DNA from: DASZHA01 sp035938265 | GTDB lineage: Bacteria > Chloroflexota > Dormibacteria > DASZGP01 | Reading direction: 5' to 3' | DNA length: 41,380 nt | Assembly (NCBI GenBank): GCA_035938265.1 | Contig: DASZHA010000005.1 | Coordinates: 1 to 41,380 of the forward strand | Shown here: positions 15,496-22,486 of the stretch, in pieces | Layout of the letters: each line of letters opens with the position of its first letter | How positions within the stretch are numbered: position 1 is the first letter of the stretch | Program-made: the position numbers and the translations under genes | The notes under the pieces: model-generated | Database searches by the model: none | What the model saw: the letters and a program-made list of their open reading frames with translations, nothing else | Told to the model about the DNA's origin: nothing

Positions 15496-16107
15496 CTAGA
15501 AGCCGAGCGCCTCGGGCACCAGGACCACGTTGAAGCGCGGCCGCACCGCCGCCCGTATCAGCAGGATGTTGTTGGCCCGGCTGGGAACACCTATGGCGGC
15601 CTCCAGGCGCGCCGACTCCAGCGGTAGGGCGTGGGTGTCGATGCGGTCGAAGGCCTCGTCCAGGTTCTCGACGATCTTCTGGGCTCCCACCACCCAGACC
15701 ACATGGCGCGCGCCGCTGACATAGCCGGCCAGCTGGCTGCCGCCGTAGGACGCCATCACCACCTGGCCGTCGCGCGTGATCGCCTGGGGGCTGCCGATGA
15801 TGTACTGCGGCCGCGCGCCCAGCGCCCGCATCTCGTCAGCCTGGGTGGCGCGGTCCATCGAGGCCAGTTTCTTCCGTACCGAGTCGTACTCGCCCGACTC
15901 GTCGATCGCCTCGGCGATGCCCAGGGCGTTGAGGGTGGCCGACTGGGCGGTGTAGACCTCGGCCCCCTTGGGAATCTTCTCCAGCGCCCGGCGCTTGGCG
16001 TCGGGGCCGTCGTCGGCGACCTCGGCGAGGAAGCCGTTCTCGATCAACGCCGCGGCAGCCTCGGTAAGGACCTCCCGAGACGCCGGTTGGGCGTATTCAG
16101 TCGCCAT
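15496..16107 (-). CDS. LUD (LutB/LutC-like, DUF162) domain protein
   Basis: This 203-residue protein matches the LUD fold: an N-terminal helical part (ASREVLTEAAAALIENGFLA), a central EKIPKGAEVYTAQSATL, and the conserved end SGARHVVWVVGAQKIVENLD with EAFDRI. LUD proteins include LutB and LutC of lactate oxidation, but single-domain members like this one are uncharacterised and may bind nucleotide sugars or cofactors. It lacks the Cys motifs of LutB, so no iron-sulfur cluster is expected. ATG 16105-16107 gives the expected family start; the open frame upstream is shadow sequence opposite the GGDEF gene. The membrane protein gene lies 126 bp downstream on the same strand. Confidence 0.8.
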   Translation of the reverse strand: MATEYAQPASREVLTEAAAALIENGFLAEVADDGPDAKRRALEKIPKGAEVYTAQSATLNALGIAEAIDESGEYDSVRKKLASMDRATQADEMRALGARPQYIIGSPQAITRDGQVVMASYGGSQLAGYVSGARHVVWVVGAQKIVENLDEAFDRIDTHALPLESARLEAAIGVPSRANNILLIRAAVRPRFNVVLVPEALGF

Positions 16108-16206
16108 CTCAGCAGCAACCTTAGCCAGCCCTGATCTATTTCCGGCGGCACACGATCTTGTGCCAATTGCCGCTTTCGCGTTCCCCTGCCTCCTGGTGCA
16201 CCGTAT

Positions 16207-18033
16207 ATGAAACGTGTGAGTGGGTGGATATTGGATCTCATGCGCCGTCACCTCCTGTCCGAGGCGGTGCCGTCGGAGCGCGTGACCATGGCCACAAGTG
16301 GCGCGTTTCTGTATGGGGCGGGCGCCACCCTGGTCCTGCTCACAGCCCTCACCAACCGGGCCCCCGAGACCCACCTGGACGTGATCCTTGCCGTTGTCAC
16401 GGTCGCCTTTGCTGTCACCGCGGCCCTGCTGGTGGGTCGTCACCGAATCCCGCAGGGCTTTTACCCCTACATCACCATGCTCGGCTCGGTGCTGATCACC
16501 ATGCTGGTGTACTTCGACGGCGCCGACGCCAGCTCCTACATCCTGCTCTACCTCTGGGCCGCGCTCTACGCCTTCTACTTCTACCGGCCGATCGTCGCCG
16601 TTCTCGAAACGGCCTGGATCGGGCTCCTGGCCGCCGGCGTGCTCTACCTCCGCGACGCCAACAATGTCCCCTTCTCCCGTTGGGTCATGGTGGTCGGTAG
16701 CAGCCTGGTCGCCGGGGCCATCGTCCGCAGCCTGGTGGTGGCGGTGTGGGCCCTCGCCGACCGCGACGGCCTCACTGGCCTGGCCAACCGCCGCCGGCTC
16801 GACATCGAGCTGGACCGCGAGATGGCGCGCGCCTCGCGGACCGAGACCCCGCTCTCGGTGATCATCCTTGACCTCGACAACTTCAAGGCCTTCAACGATG
16901 AGATGGGTCACCCCGAGGGCGACCGCCACCTGCAGCGCTCCGTCGCCGCCTGGCGCAACGAGCTCCGGCAGGGCGACCTTTTGGCCCGCCAGGGAGGGGA
17001 GGAGTTCTCCCTGGTGCTGCCCGACTGTGGGCCCGACGACGCCCGCCTGATCGCCGACCGGCTCCGCAGCGCTGTACCCCATGGTCAGACCGTATCCGCA
17101 GGCGTGGCCTACTGGAACGGCAGCGAGACCGGCTCGTCGCTCCTCGGTCGCGCCGACGCCGCCCTCTATGAGGCCAAGATCGCCGGGCGCGACCGCACCG
17201 TGCTGGCGGCTCCCACTGGCACCCGGGCCGAGCTCACCGACCTGCCCCAGAGCTGGGCGCAGATGCTGCCGACCGTGCTGGAGAAGCGGGACATCCGATT
17301 CGGCTACCAGCCCATCGTCCACCTGCAGGACCGCGAGGTGTTCGCCTACGAGGCCCTCGCCCGGCCTCACGGGCTGGGGGTCAACCTCAGCGTCGAGGGG
17401 TTCTTCGCGGCCGCCACCCGCCTCGGGCTGGGGAGGGACCTCGACTGGATGTGCCGGCGGATCTGCCTCGAGTCGAGCCGCGAGGTCATCACCGACAAGC
17501 CACTGTTCATGAACATCGGGGTCAGCTCGCTGCTGGCGCCCGTGCACGACGTCGACCAGATGCTGATGCTGCTGGAGCACAGCGGCTGGTCACCCCAGGA
17601 GGTCGTCCTGGAGATCACCGAGCGTGACCAGATCAGCGACCTTGACCGCTTCCAGCAGGTGCTCACGGCCTACCGCGACGAGGGCTTCCGCTTCGCCATC
17701 GACGACGTCGGCGATGGCCATTCCACCCTCGAGGTCCTGGCCGCGGGGGCACCCGAGTTCGTCAAGATCGCCAAACGCCTGACCGCCGGCGTCGGCGGCC
17801 CCGGCGCCCGGGCCGCGGTGGAGGCGGTCGTGGCCTATGCCAACGCCCTCGGCTCCCAGGTCATCGCCGAGGGCATCGAGGACGAGTACCAGCTCCGGCT
17901 GATGAGCGAGCTGGGGTGCCACATGGGCCAGGGCTATGCCCTGGGACGTCCGCAGTGGCTGCGCGAGCCGGGCCAGGGCCAGGCTGCCGCCGACGATGCC
18001 GAGCGCCCCCCGTTGACGGTGGTGCGCGCCTGA
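16207..18033 (+). CDS. Membrane GGDEF-EAL protein (c-di-GMP synthesis and hydrolysis)
   Basis: The 608-residue protein begins with five or six membrane helices (about 30-180). A GGDEF domain follows (DGLTGLANRRRL, GGEEF at 263-267) and then an EAL domain from about residue 360 (EAL at 382-384, EITERDQ, AIDDVGDG, EGIEDEYQ, GQGYALGRP). The GGEEF loop is intact, and RQGD sits exactly five residues before it, the inhibitory c-di-GMP binding site (I-site). Both catalytic sets look complete, so the protein could make and degrade c-di-GMP, with one activity dominant in vivo. The sensor portion is only membrane helices, so the signal is unknown. ATG 16207 has no RBS; the in-frame ATG 16240 is an alternative. 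It is divergent from the LUD gene. Confidence 0.92.
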   Translation: MKRVSGWILDLMRRHLLSEAVPSERVTMATSGAFLYGAGATLVLLTALTNRAPETHLDVILAVVTVAFAVTAALLVGRHRIPQGFYPYITMLGSVLITMLVYFDGADASSYILLYLWAALYAFYFYRPIVAVLETAWIGLLAAGVLYLRDANNVPFSRWVMVVGSSLVAGAIVRSLVVAVWALADRDGLTGLANRRRLDIELDREMARASRTETPLSVIILDLDNFKAFNDEMGHPEGDRHLQRSVAAWRNELRQGDLLARQGGEEFSLVLPDCGPDDARLIADRLRSAVPHGQTVSAGVAYWNGSETGSSLLGRADAALYEAKIAGRDRTVLAAPTGTRAELTDLPQSWAQMLPTVLEKRDIRFGYQPIVHLQDREVFAYEALARPHGLGVNLSVEGFFAAATRLGLGRDLDWMCRRICLESSREVITDKPLFMNIGVSSLLAPVHDVDQMLMLLEHSGWSPQEVVLEITERDQISDLDRFQQVLTAYRDEGFRFAIDDVGDGHSTLEVLAAGAPEFVKIAKRLTAGVGGPGARAAVEAVVAYANALGSQVIAEGIEDEYQLRLMSELGCHMGQGYALGRPQWLREPGQGQAAADDAERPPLTVVRA

Positions 18034-18055
18034 TCCGCAGCTTCCCGGCCTCACT

Positions 18056-18079
18056 GTGGATTTCGACACTGAAATCCGC
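18056..18079. terminator. Hairpin GGATTTC/GAAATCC after the GGDEF-EAL gene
   Basis: A perfect 7-bp stem (18058-18064 with 18071-18077) and a 6-nt loop lie 23 bp past the stop, with a further wobble and a G-C pair outside. No T-tract follows. It may be a terminator-like or processing hairpin, or an operator for the next gene. Confidence 0.4.
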
Positions 18080-18103
18080 GAGCCGACCCGCCAGACTTGA
18101 GCC

Positions 18104-18337
18104 ATGCAGGCCTGGTTCTTCCTCATCGGTCCGCTGATCCTCGGGGGCTACGGGTTCCTGCTCCTCTTCAACGTCTTCGGCGCCACCAAGGACATGAGCA
18201 ACTTCTACAAGCGGAGAGGCGACTGGTACCCGATCCTCCCCGGTGACGACAACGCCACCCACCGCCTGGTGGGCGGCATCCTCCTGGTCTTCGCCATCAT
18301 CACCACTATCGCGATGATGGGCATGCACGTTCTCTAG
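18104..18337 (+). CDS. Small two-helix membrane protein
   Basis: This 77-residue product has a hydrophobic N-terminal segment (about 3-26) and a second at about 54-76, joined by a hydrophilic loop with NFYKRRGDWYPILPGDD. I recognise no family. It sits 34 bp before the DUF2231-Rieske gene on the same strand and is probably co-transcribed with it. GAGCC before the ATG is a weak RBS. The clean TM-loop-TM pattern and co-direction support a real gene. Confidence 0.65.
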   Translation: MQAWFFLIGPLILGGYGFLLLFNVFGATKDMSNFYKRRGDWYPILPGDDNATHRLVGGILLVFAIITTIAMMGMHVL

Positions 18338-18371
18338 GCCTCTGGAGAGCAGGCGGAGGCCCGGCGTCGGC

Positions 18372-19271
18372 ATGAAGGCGGCGACAGAGATGCTCAGCAG
18401 GGGCCGGCTGGGAGCCGCCCTCAACCGGCTGATCGAAGCCGTCGAGCGGCAGCAATCGCTGGACGCGATCAGCGCGCCGGTGGCGTCGATGGTCCAGGCC
18501 GCGACCAGGTCCGACAGCGTCAAGAACCTCCTCAGCGGTCCCTGGCTAGGCCACCAGCTCCACCCCGTGCTGACGGACCTGCCGATCGGCTTCTGGACCA
18601 GCGCCCTGGTCCTTGACGTCGCCGGCGGCGAGGACTCGGAGAAGGCCGCCGACGTGCTGGTGGCGATGGGCAACCTCAGCGCGCTGGGCGCGGCCGCCAG
18701 CGGGCTGGCCGACTGGTCGGACCTCTACGGGGGCCCGCAGCGGTCGGGGCTGCTCCACGCCGCCACCAACGCCGTCGCCCTAACCCTCTTCAGCCTCTCG
18801 TCGGCGGCGCGCATGGCAGGCAACAGGGGCGCGGGCCGAACGCTGGCGATGGCCGGCTTCGGCAGCGTCACCGCCGCCGCCTACATCGGCGGGCACCTGG
18901 TCTACCGTCGGGGGAGCGGCGTGACCCACGCCGGCTTCGAGATCGATGAGGAGCTCTCCGACTGGCACGATGCCGGCCCCGCCGCCAAGCTGACTGACGG
19001 CAAACCGAAGAAAGTCAAGGTCGATGGCGCGGACATTCTGCTGCTCAAGCAGGGCGACTCCATCCTCGCGCTGGCCGCCACCTGCGGGCACGCCGGCGGC
19101 CCGCTCAACGAGGGCGAGATCGCCGACGGCGCCATCACCTGCCCCTGGCACGGGAGCCGGTTTGCCCTGGCGGACGGCTGTGTTCTACGCGGCCCAGCGT
19201 CGATGCCGCAGCCGGCGTTCGACACCCGAGTTCAGGAGGGCAAGGTCCAGGTCCGGACCAAGACCGGCTAG
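18372..19271 (+). CDS. DUF2231 membrane domain fused to a Rieske [2Fe-2S] domain
   Basis: Residues about 50-185 form a DUF2231-type membrane domain with the marker GHQLHPVLTDLPIGFW and several hydrophobic helices. Residues about 210-298 form a Rieske ferredoxin domain with the cluster ligands CGH (Cys238, His240) and CPWH (Cys257, His260). The product is thus a membrane-attached one-electron carrier of 299 aa. The partner is unknown; fusions of this kind occur in Actinomycetota and Chloroflexota. Lack of a catalytic oxygenase domain argues for electron transfer rather than hydroxylation. The Rieske portion is probably cytoplasmic, since no twin-arginine signal is present. Confidence 0.88.
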   Translation: MKAATEMLSRGRLGAALNRLIEAVERQQSLDAISAPVASMVQAATRSDSVKNLLSGPWLGHQLHPVLTDLPIGFWTSALVLDVAGGEDSEKAADVLVAMGNLSALGAAASGLADWSDLYGGPQRSGLLHAATNAVALTLFSLSSAARMAGNRGAGRTLAMAGFGSVTAAAYIGGHLVYRRGSGVTHAGFEIDEELSDWHDAGPAAKLTDGKPKKVKVDGADILLLKQGDSILALAATCGHAGGPLNEGEIADGAITCPWHGSRFALADGCVLRGPASMPQPAFDTRVQEGKVQVRTKTG

Positions 19272-19323
19272 CGGTGACCGCCGTCGACAACCGCCTGAGG
19301 CGATTTCGTCGCATGATTAGGGC

Positions 19324-19857
19324 ATGTCCCAGGCCGCCCTAGACGACGTCATATCCCGGATGGCCGTTGACCCCGGGTTCCACGCGTTGGTCCGCGCCGA
19401 CCCGACAACCGCCTTGGCGGCGTTTGACCTGACCGAGGACGAGCGGCTGGTGGTCCTGTCGCTGGCACCCGACCACGACGTCCACGCCACCAAGCTATTG
19501 CCGCGCTCGTCGAAGTCGGCGCTCTTCTTTGGCACCGCGCTGCACGACGCTGCGGCGATCGGCCACGACGCCGGCGCCGCCGCGGGGCAGAGCGCCGCCC
19601 ATGCCGCCTCGCACGCCGCGGCGGGCGCCTCGCCCGTGGAGCAGGCTGTCACCTGGGTGACGGCCATGGACCACCCCGGGGGCGGCGACCCTGAGGCCCA
19701 GGCCATCAGCGGCGCCACCAACGTGGTCCAATCCCAGGGCGGCCAGGCCGCGGACGAGGCTGAAGAGGAGATCGAGGAAGAGATCCAGGGAATCGAGCAG
19801 GAGATCGAGGCTGAGTTGGGCGGTCAGCCGCCCCAGGGGATACCGCCCGGCGCTTAA
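19324..19857 (+). CDS. Small protein with NHLP/LigA-like N-terminal segment and Ala/His- and Glu-rich tail
   Basis: The 177-residue protein starts ALDDVISRMAVDPGFHALV followed by ADPTTALAAFDLTEDERLVV. This helical pattern (Phe-x4-x-DP-x-xAL-x-x-Phe/Tyr-DLT-x-x-E) resembles the roughly 45-residue N-terminus of Os1348-type NHLP-clan putative peptide precursors, and also LigA-like small domains. After it come an Ala/His/Gly-rich stretch (about 80-105) and a Glu-rich coiled-coil-like segment (about 140-165). No Cys-rich core or modification enzyme is nearby, so a RiPP precursor role is doubtful. The AT-rich bases before the ATG (GATTAGGGC) could be a -10. Function unknown. Confidence 0.65.
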   Translation: MSQAALDDVISRMAVDPGFHALVRADPTTALAAFDLTEDERLVVLSLAPDHDVHATKLLPRSSKSALFFGTALHDAAAIGHDAGAAAGQSAAHAASHAAAGASPVEQAVTWVTAMDHPGGGDPEAQAISGATNVVQSQGGQAADEAEEEIEEEIQGIEQEIEAELGGQPPQGIPPGA

Positions 19858-19867
19858 ACAAACCAGG

Positions 19868-19883
19868 GGCCGGTCGCCCGGCC
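19868..19883. terminator. Hairpin between convergent genes
   Basis: GGCCGG-tcgc-CCGGCC, a perfect 6-bp stem, lies in the 41-bp gap between the stops at 19857 and 19899. There is no T-tract; it is the only structure in this gap and could serve both genes. Confidence 0.4.
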
Positions 19884-19898
19884 GCCGAACGTCCCTAC

Positions 19899-20228
19899 CT
19901 AGGTCGGTGGCGCCGGCATGTCGACGCTCTCATAGACCGAGATGCTGCCCCCGCTCTTCAGCACCGGGCAGGCCTGGGCCATCGCGGTGGCGGCGTCCAG
20001 CGAGTCGGCGCTCAGGATGCTGTAGCCGGTGGCGGGCTCGCCGATCGGGCCGTCACTGGTGGAACCGTCAGTGGCAACGCTCTTGATCGCCCCGCTGAAC
20101 GGCAGGCCGCCGTCCTTGACAGCCGCACCCAGTCCGCCGAACCAGGCGAACCAGTCGTCCATGATCGCCTTCTGCTCCTCTTCGGTCTGACCCGAGCTGC
20201 CGCCGTAATACACGAGTAGGTACTGCAT
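19899..20228 (-). CDS. YCII-related (DGPF-type) protein
   Basis: The 109-residue protein has the YCII/DGPF fold pattern: MQYLLVYYGG strand, a helix with EEEQKAIMDDWFAWFGGLG, GLPFSGAIKSV, SDGPIGEPATGYSIL, and a final ISVYESVDM strand. YCII proteins are small ferredoxin-like-fold proteins related to muconolactone isomerase. Members of this subgroup often sit beside ECF sigma factors and have unproven roles. The start ATG 20226-20228 has a good GGAGG at 6 nt. It lies 59 bp downstream of the second polytopic membrane protein gene on the same strand. Confidence 0.85.
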   Translation of the reverse strand: MQYLLVYYGGSSGQTEEEQKAIMDDWFAWFGGLGAAVKDGGLPFSGAIKSVATDGSTSDGPIGEPATGYSILSADSLDAATAMAQACPVLKSGGSISVYESVDMPAPPT

Positions 20229-20287
20229 GAGGTCCCTCCAGTTACTGCTCCGCCGGCCCGTGCCGGCGGCTCTCAGCATATTACGGG

Positions 20288-21994
20288 TCAGGTTACGGTT
20301 ACCGAGGCCAAGGATTGTTGGCGCGGTGGCACGGGTCGCCGCGGTCCCATCACGGGCCGGCGCGCCAGCATGTAAGCGCCCAACAGGACGGTGAGTGTCC
20401 AGGCTGCGGCCATGCCGATGAAGCCGGCGAAGGCGTAGCGGGCGGGGCCGGCGGCGCCGTCATGGGCCTCGCGCATCAGGAGCGAGCTCTCCGGGCGGAA
20501 GGCCGCAGTCCTTTGTGGCAGGGCCGCGATCTCGGCGTTGCCGTAGGCCTCGTCGGCGGGGAAGTAGACCGGCACCGCGGCGCGGGTGTCGCGGCTGTCG
20601 AGGACCACCAGCGTCTTCCAGCCGCCACCGGTGGGAACCGGCGCGTCGGCCTGCCAGCGACCGGGACCGACCTTGCGCATGTTGGTAAGGTGCATGCCGT
20701 TGCCCTGCCAGGAGACCGCCCGGAACCAATCGGTGGAGTCGGCGGCGGTGTCGGGGCTGACCGTGACATCGAGGCTGACGTACTGCTCGACGCCGGGTGT
20801 CCCCTGGTGGCTGACGACCATTCGTGGATCGCCGACAGGAGCCGTCCGGATGTCGGCGGTGGCGTCGATGCCGTGGCGGGGCAGCGGCACCAACAGCAGC
20901 AGGGGCACCGCCGCGACGGCCGCGACGATGCTCCAGGAGGGAAGGTTGACGGGCTCGCCGCGGAGCAGGCGACCGAAGGCGAGGCCGAGGATGGCGCCGG
21001 CGAGGGCCATCACGGTCGCTGACCAGATCCCGGGGAAGAGGGTGGCGTGCCAGGGCTGGAGGCCGAAGACGTGGCTCCATCCCCACTCGGTGGCGAGCCC
21101 GACGGTGCCGATCAGGGCACCGCTGGCCACGGCGGCGAACCACGCCGGGCGGTGCCAGCGCGCCGCTGCCCAGAAGCTCAACTCGACCAGCACGGCCATG
21201 CCGAGGTACAGCGGGAAATGGATCAGGCTGCGTCCCAACCCGAGGGCGACCAGGCCCGACATCAGGGCGCGGGCGCCGAGGAACGCCACCGTGATGAGCA
21301 GCGCACCGCCCCGACCCAGGACGACGCGGGAGGCGACCAGCGCGACCGAAGCGGCGAGCGCGATCAGCACCGGCTGGTACAGCGCCTGCCACTGGGGCAC
21401 GCCAAGGTCGAACTCCAGCTGGAAGGCGGAGAGGCCGAGCAGCAGGGTCATAGCCATGGTCACGGTTTCGATACGGTCGAGGCGCCGGGCGGTGCGGCTT
21501 GGGGGGCGGGTGGAGGCGCGGCTGCCCTCGGCGCGCAGCATCCACATCACCGGGATGGAGAGGATCGCACCGCCGATCATCATCAGGTGCGTGGGGCTCC
21601 ACATCGTGACGTCCACACCGTAGGCGCGGTGCCAGAGGTCGTCGAGCGGGAAGGCGCTGAGGGCGCCGAAGCCGCAGATCAGGAACGCGGGGGCCGCGTA
21701 CGGGATGTGAATGCGGCCCAGCCGCCAACCGGAGGCGGCGCGCTGAACGGTCGCGAGGGCCACGCTGAGGCTGGCGGCGCCGGCGATGCCCGCCAGGCCG
21801 GCCAGGATCATGAGGTGGGGCGGGGTGAAGAGCTCGATGTCGCGGCCCAGGTCGATGTGCCAGGCGACGTCCCAATAGAAGCCTGCCCAGGCCACCAGGA
21901 GGGCCAGCAGGCCGAGGCCAACGGGAGCTGAGCTCCACGCCGGCCGGCCGGTGACGCGGTCAACCAGGGTGGTGATGCGCTTGATGTAGTCCAT
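20288..21994 (-). CDS. Polytopic membrane protein with conserved His/Trp motifs and external beta domain (paralogue 2)
   Basis: This 568-residue protein is a clear paralogue of the gene at 13483. It shares FYWDVAWHIDLGRD, LFTPPHLMIL, FPLDDLWHRAYGVDVTMWSP, THLMMIGGA, FQLEFDLGVPQW and PWHATLFPGIW. In the external domain it shares STDWFRAVSWQG and PVPTGGGWKT. It has about 12 membrane helices, an external domain near residues 390-520, one last helix and a short basic tail. It lacks the extra N-terminal helix of paralogue 1 and has no hydrolase behind it; a YCII-like gene follows instead. Conserved His (WDVAWH, PPHL, DLWH, PTHL, PWH) suggest a metal or haem site, which is inference. The start is ATG 21992-21994 with a weak RBS. 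Confidence 0.8.
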   Translation of the reverse strand: MDYIKRITTLVDRVTGRPAWSSAPVGLGLLALLVAWAGFYWDVAWHIDLGRDIELFTPPHLMILAGLAGIAGAASLSVALATVQRAASGWRLGRIHIPYAAPAFLICGFGALSAFPLDDLWHRAYGVDVTMWSPTHLMMIGGAILSIPVMWMLRAEGSRASTRPPSRTARRLDRIETVTMAMTLLLGLSAFQLEFDLGVPQWQALYQPVLIALAASVALVASRVVLGRGGALLITVAFLGARALMSGLVALGLGRSLIHFPLYLGMAVLVELSFWAAARWHRPAWFAAVASGALIGTVGLATEWGWSHVFGLQPWHATLFPGIWSATVMALAGAILGLAFGRLLRGEPVNLPSWSIVAAVAAVPLLLLVPLPRHGIDATADIRTAPVGDPRMVVSHQGTPGVEQYVSLDVTVSPDTAADSTDWFRAVSWQGNGMHLTNMRKVGPGRWQADAPVPTGGGWKTLVVLDSRDTRAAVPVYFPADEAYGNAEIAALPQRTAAFRPESSLLMREAHDGAAGPARYAFAGFIGMAAAWTLTVLLGAYMLARRPVMGPRRPVPPRQQSLASVTVT

Positions 21995-21997
21995 GGC

Positions 21998-22055
21998 GGA
22001 ACATTACATCATTTGATGTTCCATGTCTATAGGCGTGCGTTATGTTACATATAAC
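21998..22055 (-). promoter_or_regulatory. Promoter with two operator-like palindromes, paralogue 2
   Basis: TATAGA on the minus strand (22026-22031) is a likely -10, placing the transcript start near 22018. GTTATgttacATATAAC (22039-22055), which contains ATGTTACAT, covers the -35 area. ACATCATTTGATGT (22006-22019), nested in an outer GGAACAT/ATGTTCC repeat (21998-22022), covers the start point. Two sites flanking a promoter is a usual repression layout. Related sequence stands before paralogue 1 at 15437-15455. Confidence 0.55.
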
Positions 22056-22486
22056 TCCGACGAGGTGGCGCAGGCGCGCGCTTCTACAGCGGGGGGTGAA
22101 GGATTCATTGCGCAGCCCGCGTCGACAGGACTGGGAACTCGGCCACTGGGCTCCCCTGCGGGAGCGAAGAGAGCCCAGGCCAGGTTACGAACCGGCCACG
22201 ATCCAGCGGATCATGTCGCGGCTTGGGGTGGGGCGGGCCACCCCGTTGCGGGGATTATTGCGATGCCCCCCGGCCCTGTCAAAGCCTGGCCGTGCCAATC
22301 GCGTTGCCTGGTGCCTCCGCGCCGCCCTACGACACAGGGGCTGTAAACCCGCGAGGCGGAGGGCGGCGGCCGGCAGGCAATTGAGATCCTGCCCCCATGT
22401 TTTCCCCTGTCGGCCTGTTACACGCAGCCGCTGTTACGGACTGGGATATCCGGTTGCTCAGGCGAGGCCACCGCCTCGCGGCCGGC
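22056..22486. other. Structured non-coding region of about 430 bp
   Basis: No convincing gene is visible on either strand. The region holds a series of perfect or near-perfect stems: CTCCC/GGGAG inside TGGGCTC/GAGCCCA, GGCCaGGTT/AACCGGCC, GATCC/GGATC, GGGGTGG/CCACCCC, CCCCG/CGGGG, CGCCGCCCT/AGGGCGGCG and GCGAGGC/GCCTCGC (22462-22479, just after the transglutaminase stop). Together with a strong minus-strand promoter at 22254-22282 this suggests a structured leader for the downstream membrane protein gene, or a small RNA. I matched it to no known RNA family. Confidence 0.45.
22249..22282 (-). promoter_or_regulatory. Strong sigma-70-type promoter TTGACA-N17-AATAAT
   Basis: On the minus strand a perfect TTGACA -35 (22277-22282) is followed after exactly 17 bp by AATAAT, five of six matches to TATAAT (22254-22259). 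The start point would be about 22247, at the CCCCG/CGGGG hairpin and about 250 nt upstream of the paralogue 2 ATG. It is the best consensus promoter in the window. Confidence 0.6.

Noticed and set aside
16108..17580. Long N-terminal extension of the LUD frame
   Set aside because: It lies opposite the GGDEF-EAL gene and has no family signal; the LUD domain begins at ATG 16107.
22120..22210. Cobalamin-riboswitch-like words (GGGAACTCGGCCACTGGG and AGCCCAGG) on the plus strand
   Set aside because: The conserved GGTGCAAnTCC element and a proper B12 box are missing, and both flanking genes lie on the other strand.
22312..22400. tRNA-Tyr-like loop CTGTAAA followed by a CCCCCA end
   Set aside because: The anticodon stem has only three pairs, no D-arm or T-arm consensus is found, and the acceptor ends do not pair.
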